Below, one piece after another: positions 16,059-23,671 of a DNA stretch of 56,131 nt (positions within the stretch are counted from its first letter, which is position 1; every line of letters starts with the position of its first letter). The translations under genes and the position numbers were made by a program. The notes below the pieces were generated by a model. That model searched no databases and was not told the origin of the DNA. It saw nothing but the letters and a program-made list of their open reading frames with translations. The DNA is from Thiotrichaceae bacterium (GTDB taxonomy: Bacteria; Pseudomonadota; Gammaproteobacteria; Beggiatoales; Beggiatoaceae): the NCBI GenBank assembly GCA_029939505.1, contig JAOZSV010000011.1, positions 1-56,131 on the forward strand. The letters are read 5' to 3'.

Positions 16059-16817
16059 TTATCCCCATTCACTTGCCCAAAGCGCGGTTAAAACTGATTG
16101 TGACTGTGATTTAGGGATCAACGCTGCGTCAAACAAGCAATTCTGTATTCGCTGAGAGTAGGCAGAATAACACATCAATTGAGCAATGTGAATCAGTTTT
16201 AACCATCTTTTTTCCGTTCTAATGGTTTTCCATTGTGCCGGATAAAAATTAGCCAAAATCATCTCACAAGTCAAAATTAACTCCATTGGTGGCATTGCCC
16301 AACGTGGACGACTGATTTTTAACTCCTCTTTTCGATTACCTTGCGGTTTATGTCCACCACTTTGAAGATGAAAAAGGGGTCCATCTTGATAAGAACCATT
16401 TTTCCGATTAGCTTTGAGGCTAAAGTTTTTTTCTTTAAAAAAAACTTTAGCCTCAAAATCAATATGCCAACGAGATTGTAAATGACCAGTGAGATCAAAA
16501 ATCTCAATTTTGGTATCAAGCCTTTTAAAAGGAGGAAGATCGTTTCTTTTAGGGGGTGCAACCGCGACATCAAGGTAAACTTGAGGAACGATTTTTCCCA
16601 ACTTTTTATCAAGGGCTGGTACAAACTTTATGGGAGTTGATGGTTCAATCGTGTATTCCCACTCCGTTTTGTTCTTGAATCTGTCAAGTTGGTAAATGGC
16701 GTTATTAATACCATTTTGACTGTTACGTTGAATCAGTTTTTTGTGGCACAATAAACGATTTAAAAAATCAAGTTGCTGACTCATTTCCTTGGCAGTGGGG
16801 ATTTTTTCCATTTTCAC
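16059..16817 (-). CDS. Uncharacterised protein overlapping the receiver-like gene
   Basis: 252 residues from GTG 16817, or 250 from ATG 16811; both fit an overlap with the preceding gene's stop, so the pair is translationally coupled. I do not recognise the family. The best conserved-looking segment is LFHLQSGGHKPQGNR followed by PRWAMPPMELILTCEMILAN, with His, Gly-Gly and several Arg/Trp that could form an active or binding site. The segment DFEAKVFFKEKNFSLKANRK is encoded by a palindromic repeat (16413-16457) and is probably not original to the family. It lies downstream of the receiver-like zinc protein and an AAA ATPase, suggesting a common role with them. Confidence 0.8.
   Translation of the reverse strand: MKMEKIPTAKEMSQQLDFLNRLLCHKKLIQRNSQNGINNAIYQLDRFKNKTEWEYTIEPSTPIKFVPALDKKLGKIVPQVYLDVAVAPPKRNDLPPFKRLDTKIEIFDLTGHLQSRWHIDFEAKVFFKEKNFSLKANRKNGSYQDGPLFHLQSGGHKPQGNRKEELKISRPRWAMPPMELILTCEMILANFYPAQWKTIRTEKRWLKLIHIAQLMCYSAYSQRIQNCLFDAALIPKSQSQSVLTALWASEWG
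16413..16457 (-). repeat. TTGAGGCTAAAG palindrome in frame inside the 16.1-kb gene
   Basis: Arms TTTGAGGCTAAAG and CTTTAGCCTCAAA around an A/T loop. It is the same hairpin as the intergenic TTCGAGGCTAAAG...CTTTAGCCTCGAA copies at 23631-23671 and 52630-52670, with C to T (and matching G to A) in both arms. It is translated as FEAKVFFKEKNFSLK without a stop. Confidence 0.9.
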
Positions 16818-17893
16818 ATTTCCCCTTTCAGAATCAGATCAACAATAAATTCTTCCTCTTTGTCATATTCCAAACCCTGTTCTTTAAATTCACCCGTTTC
16901 TATACATTTCCAACAAATACGCTTACCACGTATGCAGGTATGAGGTAAAGGATCATAAGCGGCTACCGAATATTGATCCTCAGTCGGCTGATGACAAGAA
17001 TCACAAGCATAAGCAAATAAAGCGTCAGTGTGATTTTGCCAGCGCGATTTTGCGGGCGACAATTTTAACCCCAATTTCTCATTTAAACACGCTACCCGTT
17101 CTCTAGCCGTCAAATTGCCTAAAGACTCGCCACAGAATTGCTTTTCCCAATCCTGTAAACGGTGCTGCCACCAGCGCGTCCAACCTTCACTAAAAACGCC
17201 GCTGTATATGACTTTGTCCTTTTTGAGACGCGCAAATAGCGTATCGACATCCTGGCCTTCTTTTGCCACACCCAACCGAGCTAAGAGATTATCTTTATCC
17301 AGTAAAAGCCCTTGTCTCCCTATCACATAGCGCAAAATTTGCTGGGCAACCTGATGGGGTGCTTTGAGTTTATCCAATTCCCGGATGGCTTGATAAGCAA
17401 CCACCACTCTTTCCTCCTTATTCAGGGCAAAAAAAGTCGCCCATCGTTCCGATTTTTTGTTCCATTTTTTAATCATGCGCTGATAACCCTTGACGAGCGA
17501 CCACATTTTTTTGCGATGCACTGGATTATCGGCGACTTCTTGTTTCGTAAAACGACAGTCAAATAAATTATGGGCGGTGACATTATTAAGAAAACCGGTC
17601 ATTTCGTTCTCATTGGAAATCAAAATAATGGGAAAATCTTTCTCCACATTTTCTGAGCTATAAGAACGCAATAGCTGTGCTAAAGGTTCAGCTTTGTAAG
17701 CATTTTGCGGCATTTTTTGACGGTAATCTAATGCCACGAAAGCGGGCAGGCTTTCCACAATGTGGTTAGCCAAGTTAATCAACTCTATCGGTTGCTGAAA
17801 TTTAACGTTCAGTCCATTTTTTCCCGGGGTTGACATGAGTGAAGCAAAGTGCTTATCTGCTTTTTGATCATCAATAAAAATACCTTGATACAT
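16814..17893 (-). CDS. Receiver-like protein with C-terminal zinc-binding motif
   Basis: 359 residues. The first 140 look like a response-regulator receiver fold: GIFIDDQKAD (paired Asp), PAFVALDYR (candidate phosphoacceptor Asp), FPIILISNENE (Ser of strand 4). The middle (about 150-300) is helical, and the C terminus has CDSCHQ...TCIRGKRICWKC (CxxC, CxxC), a probable zinc ribbon. No output domain such as HTH is recognised. The gene ends in an overlap with 16059-16817. A receiver without a nearby histidine kinase, next to ATPases and nucleases, suggests a signalling or sensing role in the cluster; this is inference. I know no named system with this composition. Confidence 0.85.
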   Translation of the reverse strand: MYQGIFIDDQKADKHFASLMSTPGKNGLNVKFQQPIELINLANHIVESLPAFVALDYRQKMPQNAYKAEPLAQLLRSYSSENVEKDFPIILISNENEMTGFLNNVTAHNLFDCRFTKQEVADNPVHRKKMWSLVKGYQRMIKKWNKKSERWATFFALNKEERVVVAYQAIRELDKLKAPHQVAQQILRYVIGRQGLLLDKDNLLARLGVAKEGQDVDTLFARLKKDKVIYSGVFSEGWTRWWQHRLQDWEKQFCGESLGNLTARERVACLNEKLGLKLSPAKSRWQNHTDALFAYACDSCHQPTEDQYSVAAYDPLPHTCIRGKRICWKCIETGEFKEQGLEYDKEEEFIVDLILKGEM

Positions 17894-18103
17894 TTTTAAA
17901 TCTCCTATAATGTTAGCTCATTGAGAAATCCGATTTTAAAAAAAAATCGGATTTCTTTAATTCGGGGCGTTGGTTTCGATGTTTGAATTTTTTGAAGAAA
18001 AACTCAAACCTGACATAATGAGGGATTATCGTTTTTTTTTAAAAGCATCTTACATTCCATTGAAAAGGAAATTCAAATTGCAAATTTTCTTCTCGAATCA
18101 TTA

Positions 18104-19141
18104 TCATTGCCCACTCTTATAATAAAAATTTTGTTCTCTATCATCTTGTGCCAACACTTCATCCAGTACAACAATGGTATTTAAGTCTTCCAATATACGC
18201 CCTTCTTCTACCGCTACACCCGCATTATCCATTCTGAGACTAAAAAACCGTGCTGGCAGATTAGGTGTGGATTCTATCAATAATGATAATTCTTTCATTA
18301 AAAAGAAATCATGGGTAGCCAGAATCACTTGTATGCCGTGTTGAGCAAGTGCTACTAGCGCGTTAGCGACTTTTACCATAATTCTGGCATTAAGATTCGC
18401 TTCGGTTTCATCCCAAAATAAGGTACTGCCTTTACTGAGAGAACCATTTAAAATCAGATAAATCAACATGGCAATTTTTCGATATCCTTCAGCAATTAAA
18501 GACATTTCAACTTTGCCTTGTTTGGGAATATCAAGGTAAAAATTTCCGGTTTTATCCACCGTGATTTTGCCACCTAATTCCGCCTCTAAAGATTCAATTA
18601 TTTTCTTTAAATCGTTAGGGGGTTGTTTCAACAAGGGTAGGCTCAATGCTTTACATAAATCATAATGCGTTTCATCAAGAGACAGGTAACGTTCTTCATA
18701 TAAAGCGATTATTTCTGGGTGCAGCGTGAGCACTTCACGGGTTGGGAAAAATAAGGGGGCGGCTATCGTATTAGTCGTGATTTGATCAAGTGTTACTTTA
18801 CTACGACTATTTTTAGCAAATGAAAATTGGAGCAACTCGGTGCGACTATCAGATAATTCTATTTCGACACGAATTTGAGTACGTTGACGACCACTGCCAT
18901 TGCGATTAAGATGACCTAAGCTATTTGGCTTGAAAACGTTATAAAGTTTATTGGCTAAAGTTTTTGTTGCATTGAGAGTGCTATTTTGTCGAGATAGCAC
19001 GTACATAACACTGTAACCGAGTTTAAGCATAAAACTTTTCCCAGTGGCGTTGTCTCCAATTACAATATTGAGTCCCTTTGAAAATTCGATTTGAACATCT
19101 GTAAAAACCGTAAAATTTTTAATATTTAATTTTTTCAACAT
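18104..19141 (-). CDS. AAA_21-type ATPase
   Basis: 345 residues with an N-terminal LKKLNIKNFTVFTDVQIEFS opening typical of recombination-type ATPases. Walker A GDNATGKS is at about 28-35, a signature region MSLIAEGYRKIAMLIYLIL, Walker B STLFWDETEANLNARI, and ILATHDFFLMKEL as the H-loop. A ribosome-binding AGGAG lies about 13 bases before the ATG. The upstream 40 bases are shared with the other ATPase gene. A 210-base repeat-bearing gap separates it from the receiver-like gene, so co-transcription is possible but not shown. Such proteins commonly serve as the motor or sensor of anti-phage or toxin modules. Confidence 0.88.
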   Translation of the reverse strand: MLKKLNIKNFTVFTDVQIEFSKGLNIVIGDNATGKSFMLKLGYSVMYVLSRQNSTLNATKTLANKLYNVFKPNSLGHLNRNGSGRQRTQIRVEIELSDSRTELLQFSFAKNSRSKVTLDQITTNTIAAPLFFPTREVLTLHPEIIALYEERYLSLDETHYDLCKALSLPLLKQPPNDLKKIIESLEAELGGKITVDKTGNFYLDIPKQGKVEMSLIAEGYRKIAMLIYLILNGSLSKGSTLFWDETEANLNARIMVKVANALVALAQHGIQVILATHDFFLMKELSLLIESTPNLPARFFSLRMDNAGVAVEEGRILEDLNTIVVLDEVLAQDDREQNFYYKSGQ

Positions 19142-19151
19142 ATTTAGTTGT

Positions 19152-19191
19152 TTGCTCCTAATTGTGAAAAATCAGGTTTTGCGCTTATTCC
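19152..19191 (-). promoter_or_regulatory. Shared 40-base upstream sequence, second copy, with AGGAG
   Basis: 38 of 40 bases agree with 13713-13752. On the coding strand it reads GGAATAAGCGCAAAACCTGA, then TTTTTCACAATTAGGAGCAA, ending 10 bases before the ATPase ATG. The AGGAG is a likely ribosome-binding site, though the spacing (about 13) is long. It could be a regulatory sequence or the end of yet another dispersed repeat. Confidence 0.55.
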
Positions 19192-19193
19192 CT

Positions 19194-19234
19194 TTCGAGG
19201 TTTTCGTTTTTCTTCAAAAAACGAAAACCTCGAA
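19194..19234. repeat. TTCGAGG hairpin (arm variant TTTTCG)
   Basis: Arms TTCGAGGTTTTCG and CGAAAACCTCGAA around TTTTTCTTCAAAAAA. It belongs to the most abundant hairpin family of the window and lies 50 bases upstream of the ATPase gene. A lone ACCTGTCAGGT half hairpin follows at about 19240. Confidence 0.9.
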
Positions 19235-19369
19235 AACTAAACCTGTCAGGTTTGGTTTAAAAGTGTCGGAAGTTATTAAATCCTAAGTCCTAAGTATTAT
19301 ATGGCATTTTCCTCGTTTTTCTGTCAGTCATTTCCATCGCCTCAAATTCTACGGAAAAGCCCGATGCCT

Positions 19370-20446
19370 TCACACCTTTTCAACAATTAATGTTTGTTGA
19401 AATTGTGGATACCAAGCGCGTAATTCTTCAGGTGTTTTAGAGAGTATTTCTTCATAATGCCGTAGCACAAACCAGATTCCCCGTGTTGAGGGCAATGTCC
19501 AACGGCGATCCAATATATCCTTAATCGTTTGCGTGAATAATCTCTGCCATAGCAATTTCAGAAAAACGGTCTTAAAGCGTACAATATCAGGGCTATGGAA
19601 ACGGTGCAAAACGGCTTGATTAAGTCCCCATAAAGCCGTTGTCGTAAAATGTGTCAATCGCCCTTCTGAAACATGTGCATGACAAATCTTTGCATTTAAA
19701 GCATGTAAAAGCAGTCCAAGGCGCGATGCACGATAACACACATCATTATCCTCATTGACGGCATAACGCTCTAATGTCTCCTCAAAATGGACTTGTGCTA
19801 AAATTTCTTTGCGATAAGTCATACGCGCACCATGTATCATTGATACAGGATGGACTGCCATCTTTTTGAGTGTTTCTGGTAGTAAATACTTTGGAAAAGT
19901 AAAATCGTAGGGTATAAAAATATCATCGTCTTTAATCAAACGTTTAGCAAAACCGCGCAATTTGACTTGAATTATCTTTAATTTATTGAGTCGTTTCTTC
20001 AATAACGGGGGAGAATCAAGACTTTTTTGAGCATTTTGAGCAGCGGGCTGGGGGGGCAGCGCTTCCAATTTAGGCATAATGCCCGCCACTTTATATTCTG
20101 TATCTTGGGCATAAATACGAATGACTTCTTCAGCACAATCAGGATACATAAAGGAATCATCATCAATCAAAAACACAATATCGGCGGTGGCAAGCGCAAT
20201 CCCTTGATTACGTTGCGCCGCTGAAGAAAGCCGTTTCGCTTGCACATATTGCCAATCAATCGCTGGATATTTTGCGGCTAATTCGTGCATAATACGTTTT
20301 TGTGTTTTTTCCCAATATGGACTTGCATCAACCACAATGATTTCTTTTGGGGGTAATGTTTGTGCGGCGGCAAAGCGTAAACATTGTTCTAACACCGCTT
20401 CACGTTTATAAGTTGGAATAACTAAAGCCCAGTTAATTTGAGTCAT
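19370..20446 (-). CDS. Family 2 glycosyltransferase
   Basis: 358 residues. GT-A fold opening WALVIPTYKREAVLEQCLRF, IIVVDAS, RNQGIALATADIVFLIDDDS with the metal-binding Asp triplet near 97-99. Later comes a DNDVCYRASRLG acceptor-side motif. It should transfer a sugar from a nucleotide sugar to an unknown acceptor. The ATG overlaps the TGA of the upstream P1 peptidase gene (ATGA), so the two are translationally coupled even though their functions look unrelated. No polysaccharide cluster surrounds it. The C-terminal 90 residues are helical without a clear transmembrane helix, so it is probably cytoplasmic or peripheral. Confidence 0.9.
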   Translation of the reverse strand: MTQINWALVIPTYKREAVLEQCLRFAAAQTLPPKEIIVVDASPYWEKTQKRIMHELAAKYPAIDWQYVQAKRLSSAAQRNQGIALATADIVFLIDDDSFMYPDCAEEVIRIYAQDTEYKVAGIMPKLEALPPQPAAQNAQKSLDSPPLLKKRLNKLKIIQVKLRGFAKRLIKDDDIFIPYDFTFPKYLLPETLKKMAVHPVSMIHGARMTYRKEILAQVHFEETLERYAVNEDNDVCYRASRLGLLLHALNAKICHAHVSEGRLTHFTTTALWGLNQAVLHRFHSPDIVRFKTVFLKLLWQRLFTQTIKDILDRRWTLPSTRGIWFVLRHYEEILSKTPEELRAWYPQFQQTLIVEKV

Positions 20447-21357
20447 TTTTGAGTCGATTTGATTATGGCTGATTCAATGGCTTTTTTAACCAGTTCACCT
20501 GTTGCGATACCAACAAGATTCACTTCTGCCTCAATTTCACCCGTTGCCAATGCGAAAAATGTATCACCATCATACATCGTATGTACCGGCGTGATAACTT
20601 GTGATACCCCAACTTGTGCCATTTGCGCTATTTGGGTGAGTTCCATTTTATCAAAACGGGCATTAGTCGCTGCAATTCCGATGATTGTATTAGAGCGGCA
20701 ATAAGTTTTAGGAAAACCTTCATTTATAATATACTTAATCGTATCAACGAAACCGCCATCTGTTGTTCTCGCCCCAGCAATAATGCGATTATCTTCATAA
20801 CTTCTCACATCTCCAAATGTATTCACAACAACAAGCACATTTATAATGAGCCCATTTGGAAATGACAGGCTAGCCGTTCCAAGCCCTCCGCGCATCGCCC
20901 TATCTATACCACAGACTTTACCCACCAGCGCACCAGTTCCAGCCCCGACATTGCCCTGAACCACTTTTGCGGTTGAAGCAGATAAACAAGCCTCATATCC
21001 ATCTTTTGCCGTTGGCGCGTAATCCCCTACACCGACATTAAAATCATAGATAACGGCGGTAGGAACAATAGGTATCTTTTTAGCGCCCATGCCGAAACCA
21101 TAACCTTGTTCTTGACAGTACTTCATCACGCCATCGGCGGCAGCAAGCCCTAAAGCACTGCCACCCGTCAATAAAATGGCATTCACTTTATCCACTAAAC
21201 AGTGTGGTGCCAGAAGAGCCGTTTCTCGCGTACCAGGTGCGCCTCCCCGAATATCAACACCACAAGTTGCGCCCTTATCACATATCATAACGGTACAGCC
21301 TGTCGCATATTCGTTATGTGTAAAATGTCCAACACGAATATTTGGAATATTTTTCAT
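20443..21357 (-). CDS. P1-family peptidase (DmpA/NylC type, N-terminal nucleophile fold)
   Basis: 304 residues, slightly short for the family. Characteristic segments: IRVGHFTH at the start, CGVDIRGGAPGTRET, ILLTGGSALGLAAADGVMKY, GNVGAGTGA, and PVHTMYDGDTFFALATGE near the C-terminal third, where family members self-cleave before a Ser/Thr nucleophile. Members act as aminopeptidases or amide hydrolases on small peptides or amides; the substrate cannot be predicted. It is coupled by a 4-base overlap to the glycosyltransferase. The region immediately upstream consists of heptamer repeats (21363-21401), and no clear ribosome-binding site is visible. Confidence 0.9.
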   Translation of the reverse strand: MKNIPNIRVGHFTHNEYATGCTVMICDKGATCGVDIRGGAPGTRETALLAPHCLVDKVNAILLTGGSALGLAAADGVMKYCQEQGYGFGMGAKKIPIVPTAVIYDFNVGVGDYAPTAKDGYEACLSASTAKVVQGNVGAGTGALVGKVCGIDRAMRGGLGTASLSFPNGLIINVLVVVNTFGDVRSYEDNRIIAGARTTDGGFVDTIKYIINEGFPKTYCRSNTIIGIAATNARFDKMELTQIAQMAQVGVSQVITPVHTMYDGDTFFALATGEIEAEVNLVGIATGELVKKAIESAIIKSTQK

Positions 21358-21362
21358 ATAGC

Positions 21363-21401
21363 AATGGTGAATGGTGAATGGTTAATGGTTAATGGTGAAT
21401 G
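21363..21401. repeat. AATGGTG/AATGGTT heptamer array
   Basis: Five to six consecutive heptamers (AATGGTGAATGGTGAATGGT, then TAATGG repeats) end six bases before the P1-peptidase start codon. Similar heptamers occur at 1061-1079, 30844-30862 and 30908-30954, each at the end or start of a gene. Confidence 0.85.
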
Positions 21402-21465
21402 AAATTTAAGTTTTTACGCGGAAGCGTGGGAATGAGGGGAAAATGAGGTGTTAAAATCAGTTCTT

Positions 21466-21621
21466 TCAGATTTCTGTTACCTCATTTTGTGGTTGGCGAA
21501 GTTTGGCAATGATGTCCTTTGCAGATTGCGGTTTTAATTCACCCAGATGAAAATCGGCAATGGCTTCTTCTTTTGCTATTTCATGGCAGCGCAGATCGTT
21601 ATCGCGATGTAAATTTATCAT
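21466..21621 (-). CDS. Short hypothetical protein after the HEPN pair
   Basis: A 51-residue frame beginning MINLHRDNDLRCHEIAKEEA and ending RQPQNEVTEI, with GGGGG directly before the ATG. It lies 39 bases downstream of the HEPN partner gene on the same strand. It is charged and helical and could be the tail or a small accessory of the HEPN unit. No family is recognised, and it may not be expressed. Confidence 0.4.
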   Translation of the reverse strand: MINLHRDNDLRCHEIAKEEAIADFHLGELKPQSAKDIIAKLRQPQNEVTEI

Positions 21622-21660
21622 GCCCCCTAAATTTTCCTTTACCCGCTTAATTTAATGGCA

Positions 21661-22053
21661 TTAAGCGGCGTGCTTTCTTGAAGTTTTTATCGAAGGTGAA
21701 ATGAAAAATGCTTGTTTTATATCTAAACCAAAAAAATTTTTATCCTGTATTTCAGCAATTTTATTTCCTAATGGTAGAAATTGATTTATTGTAGATAAAG
21801 CGTCGTTGTCTTGGTTAATGATGACAACACGAGATAAGGAGATAAGTTCTTCTTTATTGAGTTTAGTTGTTAATTGTTCGGTAATGATTTTTAATGCTTG
21901 TTGTTTATTGGCATCAATCCACCTAGCAGAGACTAAAACGTCCCACTTACCCGGCGAGCCATCTCTGAGGAATAAAGCAAAAAGTTTAAATTCACCCTTT
22001 TGATTGGCAAGGTACTTTTCAATTTTAACCATTTTCTGATTTAATTTATTCAT
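21661..22053 (-). CDS. Uncharacterised partner of a HEPN protein
   Basis: 130 residues. The segment FKLFALFLRDGSPGKWDVLVSARW resembles small proteins that accompany HEPN-domain proteins in bacteria; it lacks the GSxxxGxxxxxSDxD signature of MNT nucleotidyltransferases, so it is not a standard MNT antitoxin. Its ATG overlaps the HEPN stop (ATGA), indicating a two-gene unit. The likely role is neutraliser or cofactor of the HEPN protein, by analogy with HEPN/MNT toxin-antitoxin pairs. That role is inference. Confidence 0.75.
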   Translation of the reverse strand: MNKLNQKMVKIEKYLANQKGEFKLFALFLRDGSPGKWDVLVSARWIDANKQQALKIITEQLTTKLNKEELISLSRVVIINQDNDALSTINQFLPLGNKIAEIQDKNFFGLDIKQAFFISPSIKTSRKHAA

Positions 22054-22445
22054 AGTACTTTCACTAAGTTTTTTGTTGCATTTATCATATTATAAGCGTC
22101 TGGTTCTGAAACAGTTCCTATCGGTTCATATCTTGCTTCTGGATTCCAATTTGCGACATTTGACCAGTCACGAAAAAAAAGGGTTTTTATCTTTTCTTCT
22201 ATTCCGGATAAATGTAGTAAAACATCTAAATCATGCGTTTTAAAACATCTATAGTTGGCAAATTCTTTGTTCGTTGAAGGATAACCAGACCATTTTAAGG
22301 TTCGACAAATTCTCGCTTTGAGTCCCAATTCTAAAGCATAACCGCAAATATAAGCCGCACCATCATAACGTTTTGCACTCAATAAAACTTCCGCATCTTT
22401 TATTCTTGCTCTAGCAATCTTTTTAAGTTCTGTTTTTGTAATCAT
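22050..22445 (-). CDS. HEPN-domain protein
   Basis: 131 residues: four-helix HEPN pattern with ARARIKDAEVLLSAKRYDGA and AYICGYALELGLKARIC, then KTHDLDVLLHLSGIE. HEPN proteins are RNases or substrate-binding partners in toxin-antitoxin and defence modules. The usual catalytic RxxxxH is not clear here; the KTHDL His is the only candidate. It is the first gene of a two-gene unit with 21661-22053. Upstream lies a nested miniature element (22464-22662). Confidence 0.85.
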   Translation of the reverse strand: MITKTELKKIARARIKDAEVLLSAKRYDGAAYICGYALELGLKARICRTLKWSGYPSTNKEFANYRCFKTHDLDVLLHLSGIEEKIKTLFFRDWSNVANWNPEARYEPIGTVSEPDAYNMINATKNLVKVL

Positions 22446-22463
22446 CTTCAGTTAGCTTCTTAT

Positions 22464-22662
22464 TCGTTCCCACGCTGGAACGCTCATCGTTATACATAAG
22501 TCAAAAATCGTCAAAAGTCGGGTGGGTAGAGTGAAACGAAACCCACCATTTTTGGCGGTTCGGTGGGTTTCGATCTCGCTCTACCCACCCTACGAAAAAA
22601 CAAGTTAAATCAAATGCTTAAATACTTGTGACTAACGATGAGCGCTGGAACGTGGGAACGAG
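22464..22662. mobile_element. Family G miniature element invaded by a GTAGGGTGGGTAG repeat
   Basis: Outer ends TCGTTCCCACGCTGGAACG...CATCGTTA and TAACGATG...GAACGTGGGAACGA are inverted over about 29 bases. Inside, at 22517-22593, is a complete copy of the GTCGGGTGGGTAGAG...CTCTACCCACCCTAC inverted repeat also present at 10736-10818. One repeat family is therefore nested in the other. Confidence 0.8.
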
Positions 22663-22706
22663 GGGAAAAGATTTATGCGTACCTACTTTAGAGTCAAACT
22701 TGATTA

Positions 22707-23150
22707 TTATTCCGCAATCGCTGAGTCTATAAAGTTCCAATGGAATTGACGATCACCATCAAACTCAACCTCTTCTAACAGGTAACAGTAGCTGTTTCCA
22801 GACATGACATTAGAGTCTGTACGAGAATAGGTGGCTCCTGATAATAAATCACCTCTCGCGTTGTCAAAACTCATTTGCAGAATATCCTCATAATTTGAGG
22901 CGTTATTTGTGCATTCCCCATTTACCAGTGGAGTGCCTCTCCAAATGAAAAAGCCAGCCGTGTCGAGTTCAGAAGTGGTTTCCCAATCTAAATGGATGTC
23001 ATTTTGAGTTGGGGTTGCTGTGAAGTTGGCTAGTTCTACTAAATTGGACTCACCGCATTCGTCTTTGCCTGTGTAAAGTGATTTGATTTCGCATTCGGAT
23101 AATGCGCGATTATAGATGCGGAGATCATCATTGCTCCAAAAAAAAGGTCG
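22707..23150 (-). pseudogene. Truncated LamG-type protein, C-terminal remnant
   Basis: The minus-strand frame ending at 22707 reads RPFFWSNDDLRIYNRALSEC then EIKSLYTG, the end of a LamG/concanavalin-like domain. About 110 further residues follow, including LDWETTSELDTAGFFIWRG, a fibronectin-III-like strand pattern. The frame has no start codon; an in-frame TAA lies just upstream of position 23150, after which only repeat sequence follows. Full-length relatives are large secreted or surface proteins, so most of the gene has been lost. Confidence 0.75.
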
Positions 23151-23174
23151 TTATTCATATCAATTTTTCTGTCT

Positions 23175-23274
23175 AGAGTACAACGAATTGGCGAAATAAA
23201 CGAATTGGCAAAATAAACGAATAAAACTTAACGATCCTTATTGTAGGGGCGAACCGGCGTGTTCGCCCAACTTA
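23175..23274. repeat. GAGTACAACGAATTGGCG solo repeat and GTAGGGGCGAACC palindrome
   Basis: GAGTACAACGAATTGGCGAA followed by ATAAACGAATTGG repeats matches the family-J ends at 37.9, 42.0 and 47.9 kb. At 23240-23274 GTAGGGGCGAACC...TTCGCCCAAC forms a separate palindrome similar to the core of family A copy 1. The two lie between the LamG relic and the Rpn gene; no gene is seen there. Confidence 0.7.
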
Positions 23275-23280
23275 ATCGCA

Positions 23281-23631
23281 TTATCGCGTAGGTGCCATGC
23301 CTACTTCCCCTTTGAGTTTCTGAATTTGTTCCTCACTGAGTACATTAGTTAAGCGACGCATAAAATCTTCTGTCGCTATTTTCATGCCTTTTTCTATTCC
23401 CCTGGTTTCACCCCTGGCTTCACCCAAAGTTTTGGCTTCAGCGATTTCATCTGGGAACAAAATGTGAATCAGTTCTTTGGCTGTTGGATCATTTCTAAGT
23501 GATTCTACGTTCATAATAGTTGATTGCGTTCGAGGTTTGAGTTTTTCTTTAAAAAACTCAAACCTCGAAAGTAGTTTAAAACCTGCTGTATTATACTTTC
23601 TTCCCGCTAGGATAGCAAGTAAAAACAGCAT
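23281..23631 (-). CDS. Rpn-family nuclease/transposase-like protein, 3' part of a split gene
   Basis: 116 residues starting MLFLLAILAGRKYN, which reads as the mid-to-late part of Rpn (recombination-promoting nuclease, PD-(D/E)XK) proteins, followed by the charged helical tail GEARGETRGIEKGMK usual in that family. It is in a different frame from the 5' part at 23651-24346, from which it is separated by a TTCGAGG hairpin. A second hairpin (23529-23569) is present in frame and encodes SRFEFFKEKLKPRT. Probably the detached tail of a broken gene rather than an independent protein. Confidence 0.6.
   Translation of the reverse strand: MLFLLAILAGRKYNTAGFKLLSRFEFFKEKLKPRTQSTIMNVESLRNDPTAKELIHILFPDEIAEAKTLGEARGETRGIEKGMKIATEDFMRRLTNVLSEEQIQKLKGEVGMAPTR
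23529..23569 (-). repeat. TTCGAGGTTTGAG palindrome translated in the Rpn tail
   Basis: Arms TTCGAGGTTTGAG and CTCAAACCTCGAA around TTTTTCTTTAAAAAA, read through without a stop as RFEFFKEKLKPR. It is one of seven hairpins or related elements in this window that lie inside reading frames. Confidence 0.9.
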
Positions 23632-23671
23632 TCGAGGCTAAAGTTTTTCTTCAAAAAACTTTAGCCTCGAA
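23631..23671 (-). repeat. TTCGAGGCTAAAG palindrome that breaks the Rpn gene
   Basis: Arms TTCGAGGCTAAAG and CTTTAGCCTCGAA. On the gene strand the loop creates GTT TTT TGA, ending the 5' part as EFEAKVF-stop, and the right arm gives an in-frame TAG before the 3' part. The two halves of the gene abut this hairpin exactly. Confidence 0.9.

Noticed and set aside
16814-17893. Ordinary two-component response regulator
   Set aside because: The receiver-like part is degenerate, no DNA-binding domain follows, and no histidine kinase gene is adjacent; the zinc motif and overlapping partner point elsewhere.
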